The notes below the pieces were generated by a model. That model was not told where the DNA came from and made no database searches. It saw nothing but the letters and a program-made list of their open reading frames with translations. Positions 44,895 through 53,203 of a stretch of 64,000 nt of DNA are shown here, in pieces (positions within the stretch are counted from its first letter, which is position 1; each line of letters opens with the position of its first letter). A program made the position numbers and the translations under genes. The stretch is from Salinisphaera dokdonensis. GTDB taxonomy: Bacteria; Pseudomonadota; Gammaproteobacteria; Nevskiales; Salinisphaeraceae. Location: NCBI RefSeq assembly GCF_040361215.1, contig NZ_APND01000001.1, forward strand, positions 124,001 through 188,000, given 5' to 3'.

Positions 44895-45390
44895 GCCTAA
44901 TTGGAACGATGATAGCCAGTCCGGCCGCTCACAGCTCTCGCCTGCGCCTTGTTTTCGAGCGATCGAACCGCACGTCGAGCGCTCAGCGACCGAACAAAAA
45001 AGGCTATCGCCGCCCCGCTCCAACGACCGTCTACCTTCTTGTACTGGTATTCGCTTCGGTAAGAGACGTATTCTGCACTTACCTTACGGCGACTTTCATA
45101 GTGTTCGAACATTTCGCATGCTCTGTCCGCTCGCTTATCTGAGCCAAGCCTAGCGGCAGCGAACCGAGTAACAAGCACGCTTTCGACCCAAGATAACTAG
45201 GCTGGGTTCAGGCTGTGAGCGCATTAATGAACGTCGATACCGTGTCTTCGCTGTAGGCCGCGCCGCGAATACTTTTCTCCGAGGCCGCATTATCAGTCGC
45301 GTTTGCAGCCGGCGAATATTTCCGCGTAGCGCACAACTCGACTCACGACAATTCGCCCGATTATCTTAGAAGTTAGCGCCCCCTGACAGC
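44895..45390 (-). pseudogene. Decayed partial copy of the nitroreductase-family gene
   Basis: Reading the minus strand across three frames recovers the N-terminal half of the neighbouring gene. CALRGNIRRLQTRLIMRP matches YALRRNIHRLEKGLIMRP; after a frame change AYSEDTVSTFINAL matches DYIQETVNVFVDAL; after another, ACEMFEHYESRR, AEYVSYRSEYQY and LSARRAVRSLENK match ARKTFHENQDRR, AEYIRTRKPYQY and ATQRRSVRWFEDQ. It then stops, lacking most of the flavin-binding domain. At the DNA level, 45279-45320 is clearly alike to 44518-44560. It is a tandem duplicate or a recombination relic beside the intact gene. Confidence 0.85.
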
Positions 45391-45540
45391 ACCGCCCCCA
45401 ACCGCTCAATCGAACGCTCGCAAAAAAACTAACTAACGCAGCTTTCCTCCGGAGGTCGATCGAGTTGCAACGCAACCATGCGCCTTTTGTAACGCCTATT
45501 TTTACGGATTACGCTACGAATTTTATCGTTAGCGTTTTTT

Positions 45541-46911
45541 TTAGCTAGGGCGGGACTTAATCAATATTTCTCGGAGGTTAGAGCGAATTATTTCTCTTTT
45601 AGCTGCCAACATTTCCGCGCTAATCTCTTTGTTCATTCTACTTCTCAAAATCCTCTCTAACACTTCAGAGTTGATACTGTTAAGCCGCAGAACATGAACG
45701 TTCTCAAATTCAAATCGCGCGAGCTCTTCGACCTGTATCGCTTCCCGGCCGTACTCGAATGCCTCCACCAGGACGGAACTATTACCGCCGATGACTAGAT
45801 GGCAACGACTCAAGTCGTCTTCTAACCGTGCGAAACCGGATTGAGTTAACTGATGTCTACGCAACCATTGAGCAGCATCATCGAGCGCGCGTTCTTTTGG
45901 GTGCAGCCGTACAAATACACGGGCGTCACATTTCCGCACCAAGTTCGCTGCAAGCGTTCCAAACAAATCCTGCCGAACCTTATCCAGGCGTTGTCCGAAC
46001 ATAGCGCACGCACAAAGTAATATGGTCATCGGCGCCGGTGGCATTTGGGATTGCGGGAAAATTTTCGGAAAACCGATGTACTGTATGTCGGTGGATTTGA
46101 ATGGTCCCAAGTCCCGCTCCAAGTCTTCTTTCTGTTGCTTGGTCCAAGCTATAAAGGTATCACTGCGGCCTGGAAAGCAGCTCACCAAAGTGGGATGTTG
46201 AATATAGCCATGGGCTAACGCGACTCGATTTACACCTGCCCTCCGCGCCGCCTCATACAAAACCTGACCCGAAGCACGATAGTCGTCAGTGCTGAATATT
46301 GTTTTGACCGAATTGGCTAAAAGCAGTTTCTGCATTATTCCAATTTCATGCTCAACGGCCGAGTTAAGCTTTTCCATTTGCTCCCCGACTCCGACAACGG
46401 TAGGTAAATCACCCTCTACATATGGCAGAATTGCCCGGCAGAACTGATCTGACTGTAAGCATAAGGCGCGCAGGGGCAACCGACTACCTACGGCCAAGTC
46501 GACTATAAAGCGATATTTCTTTATAACCGCCATTGACTTCGTTCGCCAGGCTGCATCTTGGGCGATATCAGCAACTGCCTCTCTTAGACCATCAAATTTC
46601 GGGAGTTCATAAAGCAAGACTGGCATGCTAAAGCGGCGGGGTAAGCGGAGATACCTGAGTGCCAAAAAGTAGCTCCGCAAAACTCGTCTTGTGGGTCGAG
46701 GTTTACTAAGATGCCTCAAAGACTCGACCGCAAGGTAACCTCGGCTCGTGTGGACTTTTCGCAGTTCAATGTCCAAAACAAGCATCGCCGCCGGATATCG
46801 CGAGTACAAACTCGAATACTTCTCGCGCATTAACCTTTCTAATGGCTGATATTCATTAAACTGCATAGAAATATAGCGTTTATCTACTTTGCCGATCTGG
46901 GTCAAAATCAC
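45541..46911 (-). CDS. Putative GT-B glycosyltransferase, candidate pseudaminic acid transferase
   Basis: A 456-residue protein I cannot assign to a named family. It has ALAHGYIQHP at 231-240, VFVRLHPKE with an HP motif at 337-338, and HLVIGGNSSVLVEAFEYG with GGNSS at 375-379. An HP motif followed by an S/T-S motif is the pattern of several CMP-nonulosonate transferase families (GT52, GT38, GT97-like) and of capsule GT-B proteins. It directly follows pseI in the pseudaminic acid operon, which fits a Pse transferase. A second possible start lies at residue 16 (MQFNEYQPLERLM). The DNA is AT-richer than the core. Confidence 0.65.
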   Translation of the reverse strand: MILTQIGKVDKRYISMQFNEYQPLERLMREKYSSLYSRYPAAMLVLDIELRKVHTSRGYLAVESLRHLSKPRPTRRVLRSYFLALRYLRLPRRFSMPVLLYELPKFDGLREAVADIAQDAAWRTKSMAVIKKYRFIVDLAVGSRLPLRALCLQSDQFCRAILPYVEGDLPTVVGVGEQMEKLNSAVEHEIGIMQKLLLANSVKTIFSTDDYRASGQVLYEAARRAGVNRVALAHGYIQHPTLVSCFPGRSDTFIAWTKQQKEDLERDLGPFKSTDIQYIGFPKIFPQSQMPPAPMTILLCACAMFGQRLDKVRQDLFGTLAANLVRKCDARVFVRLHPKERALDDAAQWLRRHQLTQSGFARLEDDLSRCHLVIGGNSSVLVEAFEYGREAIQVEELARFEFENVHVLRLNSINSEVLERILRSRMNKEISAEMLAAKREIIRSNLREILIKSRPS

Positions 46912-47185
46912 TTGCGGCGTTTCTCGGTCCGTTTCCGGCCGCCCGTTCTGAATTCCCAGCCACTGCTAAAGTCTCTACCAAAAGTAAGCCACTAGAGAAG
47001 TCGCGCTTCCGCTTTTTCCAGTCGCTTTCGATGAAAAGCGAAACTATACATCGGGAACGGATAGCCATTGCGAGTTGACCGAAATGCGGAAAAACATACG
47101 CACTTCGAAAAATTCCCGGCGCACAAGAGTGCTCAAGCTAAGCGTGAGCTTAGATACCCAAACGTTCGTAATTTTTACCCGCGTG

Positions 47186-48241
47186 TCACCATTCAATAGC
47201 GGATTTGCTTGTTGGCGTATTAACTGTGACGCTTTTCTTCATGGGCTTACCTACGATATCTTTTAACTGTTTTGGGGGTAGCCCAAATCCAGGCCTGACA
47301 CTGCGGATGCTATCGGCGGTAACGATATCACCGATCGCTAAATTCTTGACGAAGTAGAGAGAGCGGCGGAACTGGGCGTTCCCCTGTTCGCTGGACCTCC
47401 GTCCGTAGTCGACGCCCCCCAAGGCATGCCAGGCTGTTTTCGAATCTCGGCACAGCGCTTCGAGTTCTTTCGGCTCCAACGAGAAGCTATCGTCCGGCCC
47501 GCCACCGCTGCGATCGAGAGTGAAGTGCTTTTCGATAAGGCTAGCGCCCAAAGCCACGCTTGTAATCGCAGTCGTGTTGTCTAATGTGTGGTCCGAAAGG
47601 CCGGTGACCACGCCAAAGCGATCGGCCATGTCAGGAATGGTTCGCAGGTTGTACTCCTCCGCAGGCGCAGGATAACCGCTTACGCACTGTAGAATAGCGA
47701 GCTCTTTACAGCCTGCGCTTTTTGCAGCATTGATGGCTTCCTCAATTTCCTCGGCGTTCGCCATCCCGGTGGAGATGATCATCGGTTTGCCCGTGCGGGC
47801 TACGTATTCAATTAGGGGGAGGTCGATCGCTTCGAACGAGGCGATCTTGTACGCGGGCGATTCGAGGTCCTCCAGCAAGTCAACTGCCGTACTATCGAAC
47901 GGAGAACTAAAAATTGTGATACCGAGCTTCGACGCGTATTCAAAAAGCGGTCGGTGCCATTCCCATGGCATATGCGCTTCTTCATACAACTCATAGAGTG
48001 TTCGACCGTCCCACAGCCCACCTTTGATACGAAATTCTTCGCTATCGCAATCCAACGTGATTGTGTCCGGACGGTAGGTCTGCAATTTAACTGCGTCCGC
48101 CCCCGCCTTCTTGGCCTCTTCGACAATTCTTAACGCCGTTTCTAGCTTGCCATTATGATTCGCTGACAGCTCCGCAATAATATAGGGCTCAGTATCGGTC
48201 GCAATTCGACGCTCGTTAATGATGATATGGGGGGTAGACAT
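47186..48241 (-). CDS. pseI: Pseudaminic acid synthase PseI (NeuB family)
   Basis: A 351-residue protein: N-terminal NeuB barrel with YIIAELSANHNGKLETALRIV, AGADAVKLQTYRPDTITLD, ISTGMANAEEIEEAI and GASLIEKHFTLDRSGGGPDDSFSL; C-terminal SAF (antifreeze-like) domain with RSLYFVKNLAIGDI. The SANHNG and DxxFS patterns favour PseI over sialic acid synthase. It condenses PEP with 2,4-diacetamido-2,4,6-trideoxy-L-altrose to pseudaminic acid. Its ATG overlaps the pseH stop by one base (TGATG). Confidence 0.94.
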   Translation of the reverse strand: MSTPHIIINERRIATDTEPYIIAELSANHNGKLETALRIVEEAKKAGADAVKLQTYRPDTITLDCDSEEFRIKGGLWDGRTLYELYEEAHMPWEWHRPLFEYASKLGITIFSSPFDSTAVDLLEDLESPAYKIASFEAIDLPLIEYVARTGKPMIISTGMANAEEIEEAINAAKSAGCKELAILQCVSGYPAPAEEYNLRTIPDMADRFGVVTGLSDHTLDNTTAITSVALGASLIEKHFTLDRSGGGPDDSFSLEPKELEALCRDSKTAWHALGGVDYGRRSSEQGNAQFRRSLYFVKNLAIGDIVTADSIRSVRPGFGLPPKQLKDIVGKPMKKSVTVNTPTSKSAIEW

Positions 48242-48777
48242 CAGTTAATCGCTCCTAGCTCGGGCTGCCATTCTTGGCGCAGCATGCCAAAGCAAACCAC
48301 TGAATGGAAACCACACCCATCGAAGTGTTGATCGCGTAAAAGACCTTCCTGAACAAAACCTAGTCGCTTGTGAAAGCGGATTGATTTTTCGTTAAATGCC
48401 AGAGCCTGACCGCAGACTTTGTGCAGCTCCATCTCGAGAAAGGCACAGTCTAACGCCGCTTGGCCAAGCTCCCGACCACTCCCGCGTGGGGCGTCCGGTG
48501 ACAGATAGAATCCCCAGTCGGCAATCCGCCCTTGTGAGCATGATGCGAGGCTGACAAAACCGGTTGGCATATCGCCTACATCGAACACCATCAGTCTCTT
48601 GCTGGGGTCTTGAGTACTTCGTGCGAACCACGCCCGGTGCTCACGCAAACCGATTTCGTGCCGGGTATACATATAGCGGCGCACATCGGGATGATTACGC
48701 CACTCCAATACACGCTCGAGATCGCCGGGGGTCATATCACGCAGATTTCCGTTAGCCATCCCGACGCTCGTTACCAT
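48241..48777 (-). CDS. pseH: Pseudaminic acid pathway N-acetyltransferase PseH
   Basis: A 178-residue GNAT protein: LRDMTPGDLERVLEWRNHPDVRRYMYTRH at the start is typical of PseH, followed by WGFYLSPDAPRGSGRELG (acetyl-CoA pyrophosphate loop) and LAFNEKSIRFHKRLGFVQEG. It acetylates the 4-amino group of UDP-4-amino-4,6-dideoxy-AltNAc using acetyl-CoA. The start used overlaps pseG by 26 bases; an ATG at 48759 (MANGNLRDM) gives a shorter overlap and is equally likely. Confidence 0.9.
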   Translation of the reverse strand: MVTSVGMANGNLRDMTPGDLERVLEWRNHPDVRRYMYTRHEIGLREHRAWFARSTQDPSKRLMVFDVGDMPTGFVSLASCSQGRIADWGFYLSPDAPRGSGRELGQAALDCAFLEMELHKVCGQALAFNEKSIRFHKRLGFVQEGLLRDQHFDGCGFHSVVCFGMLRQEWQPELGAIN

Positions 48778-49867
48778 CGCCCATCATTTCGAAACACAAG
48801 CGCTCCACCCCATTGCCGTCGGTGGTAGCCGCTGCCGCGTCACTAATGCCTTTTAGCTTTTCTGGCCCGCTGATGGCACGGTATGCATCAGGCAAACGGT
48901 GCTTAATATCCTCAGTGAGACCAATCAAAATACTGGCGCCAACAGCCTGCAGTGCGCGACCCACTGGCCGCTGGTTCTCTGCCAACACAACCGTCACAGA
49001 GGGAAGGCCAAGACAGCATCGTTCCCACGAAGTGCTACCCGCGGCACCAATGGCGAGGTCAGCTTCGCACATTCGTTGCGCCATATTTGTCACGTTTACT
49101 GCCACTTCGGTTGCCCAAGGCATCTTTGCGGCGTGATCTTTTACTTCATTAAGCCACGGTGCGTTCACCCCCATAACAACGTTAATGGTGCAATCCTCAG
49201 GTAGCGCACATTGCTGCAGTGCAGCAAGCACGGCCAAGGTGCTGTTATCTTTATCTACGCCGCCCAAGGTAACCAACAGGTGTTGCACGCGTGGCGCCGC
49301 TCGTCTCGCCAGGCTAGCTTCTCGCATCTGAGCGAACTCGGGCCTTAGCAGGGCGTATTTAGGCCCAATCAGACAACGGCAGGTCGGTTGAACTAGAGGC
49401 GCATAATCCATGGGTAGCCGGCCGAGGTTTTGGTCCAGCAATAAATCGCAGGCGTGCTCTCGATCGGCGAGGTCATCAATTACTAGCAACCGACAGCCGC
49501 CGGGGGTTACCGCCTCTTCCCAGCGCCTATCCAATGCATAGTGATCTACGACAAGCCAATCTATCGCCGTGTACTCAATTTCCCTTCGGGTTTGCTCGGC
49601 ATCTTCTTGCCAAGATGAATCGAGCCACGCCGAATGCGCGGTTTTAGGCTCTGCTTCTTTTTCGTTTATCCTTCGAGTTCCTATGGAAAGCGCACGTACG
49701 CTAAAGCCGCGCGAGCGAATAGCTTCGATCATATGCCCTGAATGTTCACGGCAGATGAACTCGCACTTTGCTCCTTCGGCTACCAAAGCTTGAGCGAGGG
49801 TGAGACAACGCATTACGTGGCCCGTGCCGATAGCGAGCGACGCGTCCACGCGAAAAAAGACTCTCAT
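48752..49867 (-). CDS. pseG: UDP-2,4-diacetamido-2,4,6-trideoxy-beta-L-altropyranose hydrolase PseG
   Basis: A 371-residue GT-B-like hydrolase. It starts MRVFFRVDASLAIGTGHVMR, which puts the glycine-rich GTGHVMR loop with its catalytic His at residue 17, as in Campylobacter PseG. Further on are WLVVDHYALDRRWEEAV, the VTLGGVDKDN segment and AIGAAGSTSWERCCLGLPSV. It removes UDP from the diacetamido sugar before condensation by PseI. It is longer than the Campylobacter protein (about 275), as in many proteobacterial PseG. It follows pseF after about 110 bases. Confidence 0.92.
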   Translation of the reverse strand: MRVFFRVDASLAIGTGHVMRCLTLAQALVAEGAKCEFICREHSGHMIEAIRSRGFSVRALSIGTRRINEKEAEPKTAHSAWLDSSWQEDAEQTRREIEYTAIDWLVVDHYALDRRWEEAVTPGGCRLLVIDDLADREHACDLLLDQNLGRLPMDYAPLVQPTCRCLIGPKYALLRPEFAQMREASLARRAAPRVQHLLVTLGGVDKDNSTLAVLAALQQCALPEDCTINVVMGVNAPWLNEVKDHAAKMPWATEVAVNVTNMAQRMCEADLAIGAAGSTSWERCCLGLPSVTVVLAENQRPVGRALQAVGASILIGLTEDIKHRLPDAYRAISGPEKLKGISDAAAATTDGNGVERLCFEMMGDGNERRDG

Positions 49868-49978
49868 GCCGCGCTATTTGGGTACGCGCGTTTGGGTACC
49901 ATCGGCGATTTCTGAACACGCGAGGTTTCTGCACTAACCAATGATTGGCACCCCGGTGTTCCTATTAGTGCGAGCGTG

Positions 49979-50692
49979 TTAAGCATGAACGCTCATACCC
50001 TGCGCGACCGCTTCGGCGAAAGCGAGGTCTTCATAATCATCTATGTCCACGGCACTTTGCCATCGCATGGCCTCAAAACGATGACCGCCTCCGTAAAAGG
50101 TACGTTGATCCATAAACTCTGGAACGCTCGCAACCCAGATAGCGCCGGTCGGACAGTACAGAGCGGGTAAATCTTGCGATCGCTCACTAGCCGTCTCGGG
50201 AAACAGCCGATTGGGTCGCCCCGACCCATCAAGCCGTACTGCCCACCACGGGTTCATCCACCCATATTTAAAGCAGCTAATTTGAAAACTGCGTTTCTCA
50301 GCCTCGAAGACCTCCAAAGCCTGCCGTATATCAGCTGCATTCCTCAGCGGGCAATTTGCCATCAACTGGAAAACGACATCGTAGTCCCCTTGCCAATGGT
50401 CTGCGGCCTGCGTCAAAGCTGCCAGTGTCGCTTCACTGACGGGGCTGATGTCATCCATGTGGCTCGTTCGCAGAAATGGGACCTCCGCCCCCCAACTTTT
50501 TGCGACGGAGGCGACGTCGGGATCATCGGTCGAAACCAGGACTCGACCAAAGCAACCTGAGTCTAGCGCGGCCTGAACGGTCCAAGCGATCATAGGCTTG
50601 CCCAGAAAATCCACAATATTCTTCCTGGGAATGCGCTTCGACCCCCCACGCGCTGGGATGATAGCTATACGCTTGTTTACCAAATCGTCCAT
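49979..50692 (-). CDS. pseF: Pseudaminic acid cytidylyltransferase PseF
   Basis: A 237-residue CMP-sugar synthetase: RIAIIPARGGSKRIPRKNIVDFLGKPMI (nucleotide-binding P-loop-like motif), RVLVSTDDPDVASVAKSWGAEVPF and QLMANCPLRNAADI. It activates pseudaminic acid with CTP to CMP-Pse. The RIPRKNI and FLGKPMI details fit PseF better than NeuA. It overlaps the SDR gene by 16 bases, so the extra reductases and pseF are translated together. Confidence 0.93.
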   Translation of the reverse strand: MDDLVNKRIAIIPARGGSKRIPRKNIVDFLGKPMIAWTVQAALDSGCFGRVLVSTDDPDVASVAKSWGAEVPFLRTSHMDDISPVSEATLAALTQAADHWQGDYDVVFQLMANCPLRNAADIRQALEVFEAEKRSFQISCFKYGWMNPWWAVRLDGSGRPNRLFPETASERSQDLPALYCPTGAIWVASVPEFMDQRTFYGGGHRFEAMRWQSAVDIDDYEDLAFAEAVAQGMSVHA

Positions 50693-51435
50693 CCACCATC
50701 AGCCTGTATTATCTGCCCTGTCATCGCACTACTTTGCTCCGACACCAAGAACTCGAGCGGCCCGGGCAGCTCTTCCTCGGCGAGCATCTTCCCTGCCGGC
50801 GCGAGCTTGCTGTACCTCGCTTTGAATGCTTCATCCGTTCGGCCGTCGACGCCACCATAGGCAATTGCGTTGACGCGAACATCATCGTCCGCCAGCCGAA
50901 CGGCGAGTTCTTTGGTTAAATGATTTAGAGCCGCTTTAGCAACGCCATACTGGATGGGTGACTGACGCGCATGATCATCATAAAGCGCAGGCGTTGCAGC
51001 AACCACACCATACTGAGAACTAATGTTCGTGATCGTACGCAACGCCGTCGGCTGGCTTCGCCAGAGTGCGGTTGACAGCTCATAAGGGGCTATTACATCC
51101 ATTAGATATTCCGCCATGAAATCTTTCCGTGCAGCGACACCGAACTCATTCATGGCAAGAAAAGACAGACTTCTCGCGTTATTCACGAGGTGGTTGACGT
51201 TCAGCGCTTGGTCCCGCAACTCTTCGACGAGCCGTTCGCTATTACGCGGCTGCATAAGGTCGTACTCAAACCCGTGTACTGAAGCCTGCTCCCCCATTTC
51301 CTGGATCAGTGTATTGGCTCGCTCCAGCGAAGTTGACGTAAAAAGTACGCGCCACCCCTTCCGACAGAAATGGTCCACGAATCGGCGCCCAAATTTTCCC
51401 GTGCCGCCCGTAATGAGTATTGTTGGTTGCGTCAC
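50677..51435 (-). CDS. SDR oxidoreductase within the pseudaminic acid operon
   Basis: A 252-residue classical SDR: cofactor motif LITGGTGKFGRRFVD, LVNNARSLSF (NNAG-like), catalytic Ser in ITNISSQYG and YGVAKAALNHL (YxxxK), ending MTGQIIQADGGWTIW. It resembles the PtmA-type reductases found in nonulosonic acid loci. The start ATGA overlaps the Gfo/Idh stop. Its substrate is not part of the standard PseB-PseI route, so it may make a modified nonulosonate or a side-chain precursor. Confidence 0.85.
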   Translation of the reverse strand: MTQPTILITGGTGKFGRRFVDHFCRKGWRVLFTSTSLERANTLIQEMGEQASVHGFEYDLMQPRNSERLVEELRDQALNVNHLVNNARSLSFLAMNEFGVAARKDFMAEYLMDVIAPYELSTALWRSQPTALRTITNISSQYGVVAATPALYDDHARQSPIQYGVAKAALNHLTKELAVRLADDDVRVNAIAYGGVDGRTDEAFKARYSKLAPAGKMLAEEELPGPLEFLVSEQSSAMTGQIIQADGGWTIW

Positions 51436-52334
51436 GCTAGGCCTCGTTCCAATATTTGAATGACTCGTTCGTTTCTAGCTTTAGGCGAGCGAACCGTACG
51501 GGTCTCGACACCTTCTACAAAGTCTTGCAACGCGGCACGAAAGGCGGAAAAGCTGTCGGTAAAAAATAGGTCCTTCCACGCTCTGCTGCCGTGTACGCGA
51601 ATCACCAAGGGACTAGCGGCGTTTCCAGCTGCGTAGAAAGCCGTATGCACACCACTTGACCAATCGACAGACAAGCTCGATGCACCTCCACTACCAAGCC
51701 TGACGCCACCCGGGTTAAAACCAATAGGCGCATCGTCTGGGGCCAGCATATTCAATACAGGCTCAATAATATGAACCGCGTACTTCGCCCAGCTCTTCGG
51801 AGTAAAGGCAATGATCTGACGCACATCACCGAGTGTTTCCCGATCTTCCTCAGTGAGCTTGAACTCGTCGCTGTAGCGCAGGGCTGAGCATGTAAACAGC
51901 TGGCCGGCACTCTGTTCAAGGTCGTAGAGACGGTGCAGATCCTTCAGCGAGAGTGCCAGCGGTTTATCGATGTAGACCGGCAAGCCAAGCTCAAGAAACC
52001 GTCGCGCGTGTGCGAGGTGATTTTCAGCATCGTCGCGCGCCAAAAGTACTGCATCTACATATAGCGCGAGGTCTTCAAGATTCTCGCATACGGTTTCGAT
52101 ACCCGTAGCCATAGCTATATGCTTAGATAGGGCGAAATCTTGTGTCCATACCGCAGCAACGTGAGCGCCACCTATTTGAGCCTGGGGCCAAAACTGCTCC
52201 TCGAGATATCGGGGTATGACCGGAAAGCCGCAACTTTCCATTGCCGATTTGTCATAGCCGTTAAAGATAGCGCTCCAAGAATAAGGATGGCCATTACCTT
52301 CGGACAACCCGATCACACCAAGCCGGATACTCAT
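51432..52334 (-). CDS. Gfo/Idh/MocA family oxidoreductase
   Basis: A 300-residue protein started at the ATG at 52334, which overlaps the aldo/keto reductase stop (ATGA). It has a Rossmann start RLGVIGLSEGNGHPYSW, DAVLLARDDAENHLAHARRFLE and LPVYIDKPLALSLKDLHRL (the family EKP-like DKP motif), then an alpha-beta substrate domain. Members oxidise or reduce sugars with NAD(P). SEGNGHPYSW is an unusual insert after the glycine motif. Role in this operon unknown; it is locked between the AKR and SDR by overlapping codons, implying one pathway. Confidence 0.85.
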   Translation of the reverse strand: MSIRLGVIGLSEGNGHPYSWSAIFNGYDKSAMESCGFPVIPRYLEEQFWPQAQIGGAHVAAVWTQDFALSKHIAMATGIETVCENLEDLALYVDAVLLARDDAENHLAHARRFLELGLPVYIDKPLALSLKDLHRLYDLEQSAGQLFTCSALRYSDEFKLTEEDRETLGDVRQIIAFTPKSWAKYAVHIIEPVLNMLAPDDAPIGFNPGGVRLGSGGASSLSVDWSSGVHTAFYAAGNAASPLVIRVHGSRAWKDLFFTDSFSAFRAALQDFVEGVETRTVRSPKARNERVIQILERGLA

Positions 52335-53203
52335 AGCTTCCAAGTGGCTGGGTTTATCAAACCTTGATCGCGCGTTTCCAGCTCACCAGGTGGCTCAACA
52401 CCGCTCTGGGGAATCGCTGCGATCAAAGCCCTCAATTGACTGGACGATTCCACCCCAACTATCACACGGCCCACACTAGGCTGATGGCACGCAAAGCCCA
52501 AACACGCTTCAAGAGCGCTTAGCTTATGTTCCGCCAACCAACGATCGTAGCGCTCAAGCTTGCGCTCCCAAGGCTGGAAATAGGCAGAACGGTCGCGCGG
52601 CTGCATCAACAGAAGCCCTTGTAAAAAAACCGACCTTGCATGTACTTCGATGCCCTGATCGCCGAGCCTTTCAAGCCAACCACTTGAAATCAAGCGTCGA
52701 TCCAAAATATTAAGAGGCGCTTGTACTAAATCGAAGGAGAGTTTTCCATCGAGCGCATCTAGTTCAGCAGGTTCGTAGATCGATATACCCACCCTACCGA
52801 CCGCGCCCCGGGCCTTAACTGCAAGCAGAGCGTCGTAAGCAGCTTCGCCCTGCTTATCAAGCAACTGCATCGGTCTGTGGAAAAGGACGGCAGAAAGCGC
52901 CGTAACACCCAAACTGGCCAGTGACCTTTCGATCGATCGTTCCACCCACTGTGAAACTTGCGTAACGCCCTCTGGGATGGGTGGCAATTTAGTTACCACA
53001 CTGAAGTCGTCAACCCCGGCGCTGCCGAGCGCTTCTTCACTGGTGCCGTAAGCAGCTGCCGTATCTAACGTGTCGATGTTGGCCTGGCGCGCCACTCCAA
53101 GAATCTCTCGGACGCCCGCGGCCGATACTCGGCCATTACGGTTTGCAATCCCATAGTCGAGCCCAAATTGGGCGGTGCCCAGCGCCAACTTCACGTAGCG
53201 CAA
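52331..53203 (-). CDS. Aldo/keto reductase
   Basis: A 290-residue (beta/alpha)8 AKR: KLALGTAQFGLDYGIANRNG, catalytic Asp and Tyr in IDTLDTAAAYGTSEE, Lys in VVTKLPP, His in SAVLFHRPMQLL, and a cofactor tail VGRVIVGVESSSQLRAL. All four catalytic residues (D, Y, K, H) are present. It overlaps pseC by 13 bases. AKRs of this sub-type recur in nonulosonic acid and O-antigen loci; the substrate is not known. Confidence 0.87.
   Translation of the reverse strand: MRYVKLALGTAQFGLDYGIANRNGRVSAAGVREILGVARQANIDTLDTAAAYGTSEEALGSAGVDDFSVVTKLPPIPEGVTQVSQWVERSIERSLASLGVTALSAVLFHRPMQLLDKQGEAAYDALLAVKARGAVGRVGISIYEPAELDALDGKLSFDLVQAPLNILDRRLISSGWLERLGDQGIEVHARSVFLQGLLLMQPRDRSAYFQPWERKLERYDRWLAEHKLSALEACLGFACHQPSVGRVIVGVESSSQLRALIAAIPQSGVEPPGELETRDQGLINPATWKL

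Noticed and set aside
44788..45153. Two overlapping plus-strand frames of about 115 codons
   Set aside because: They are antisense to the decayed nitroreductase-family copy, which explains the sequence better.
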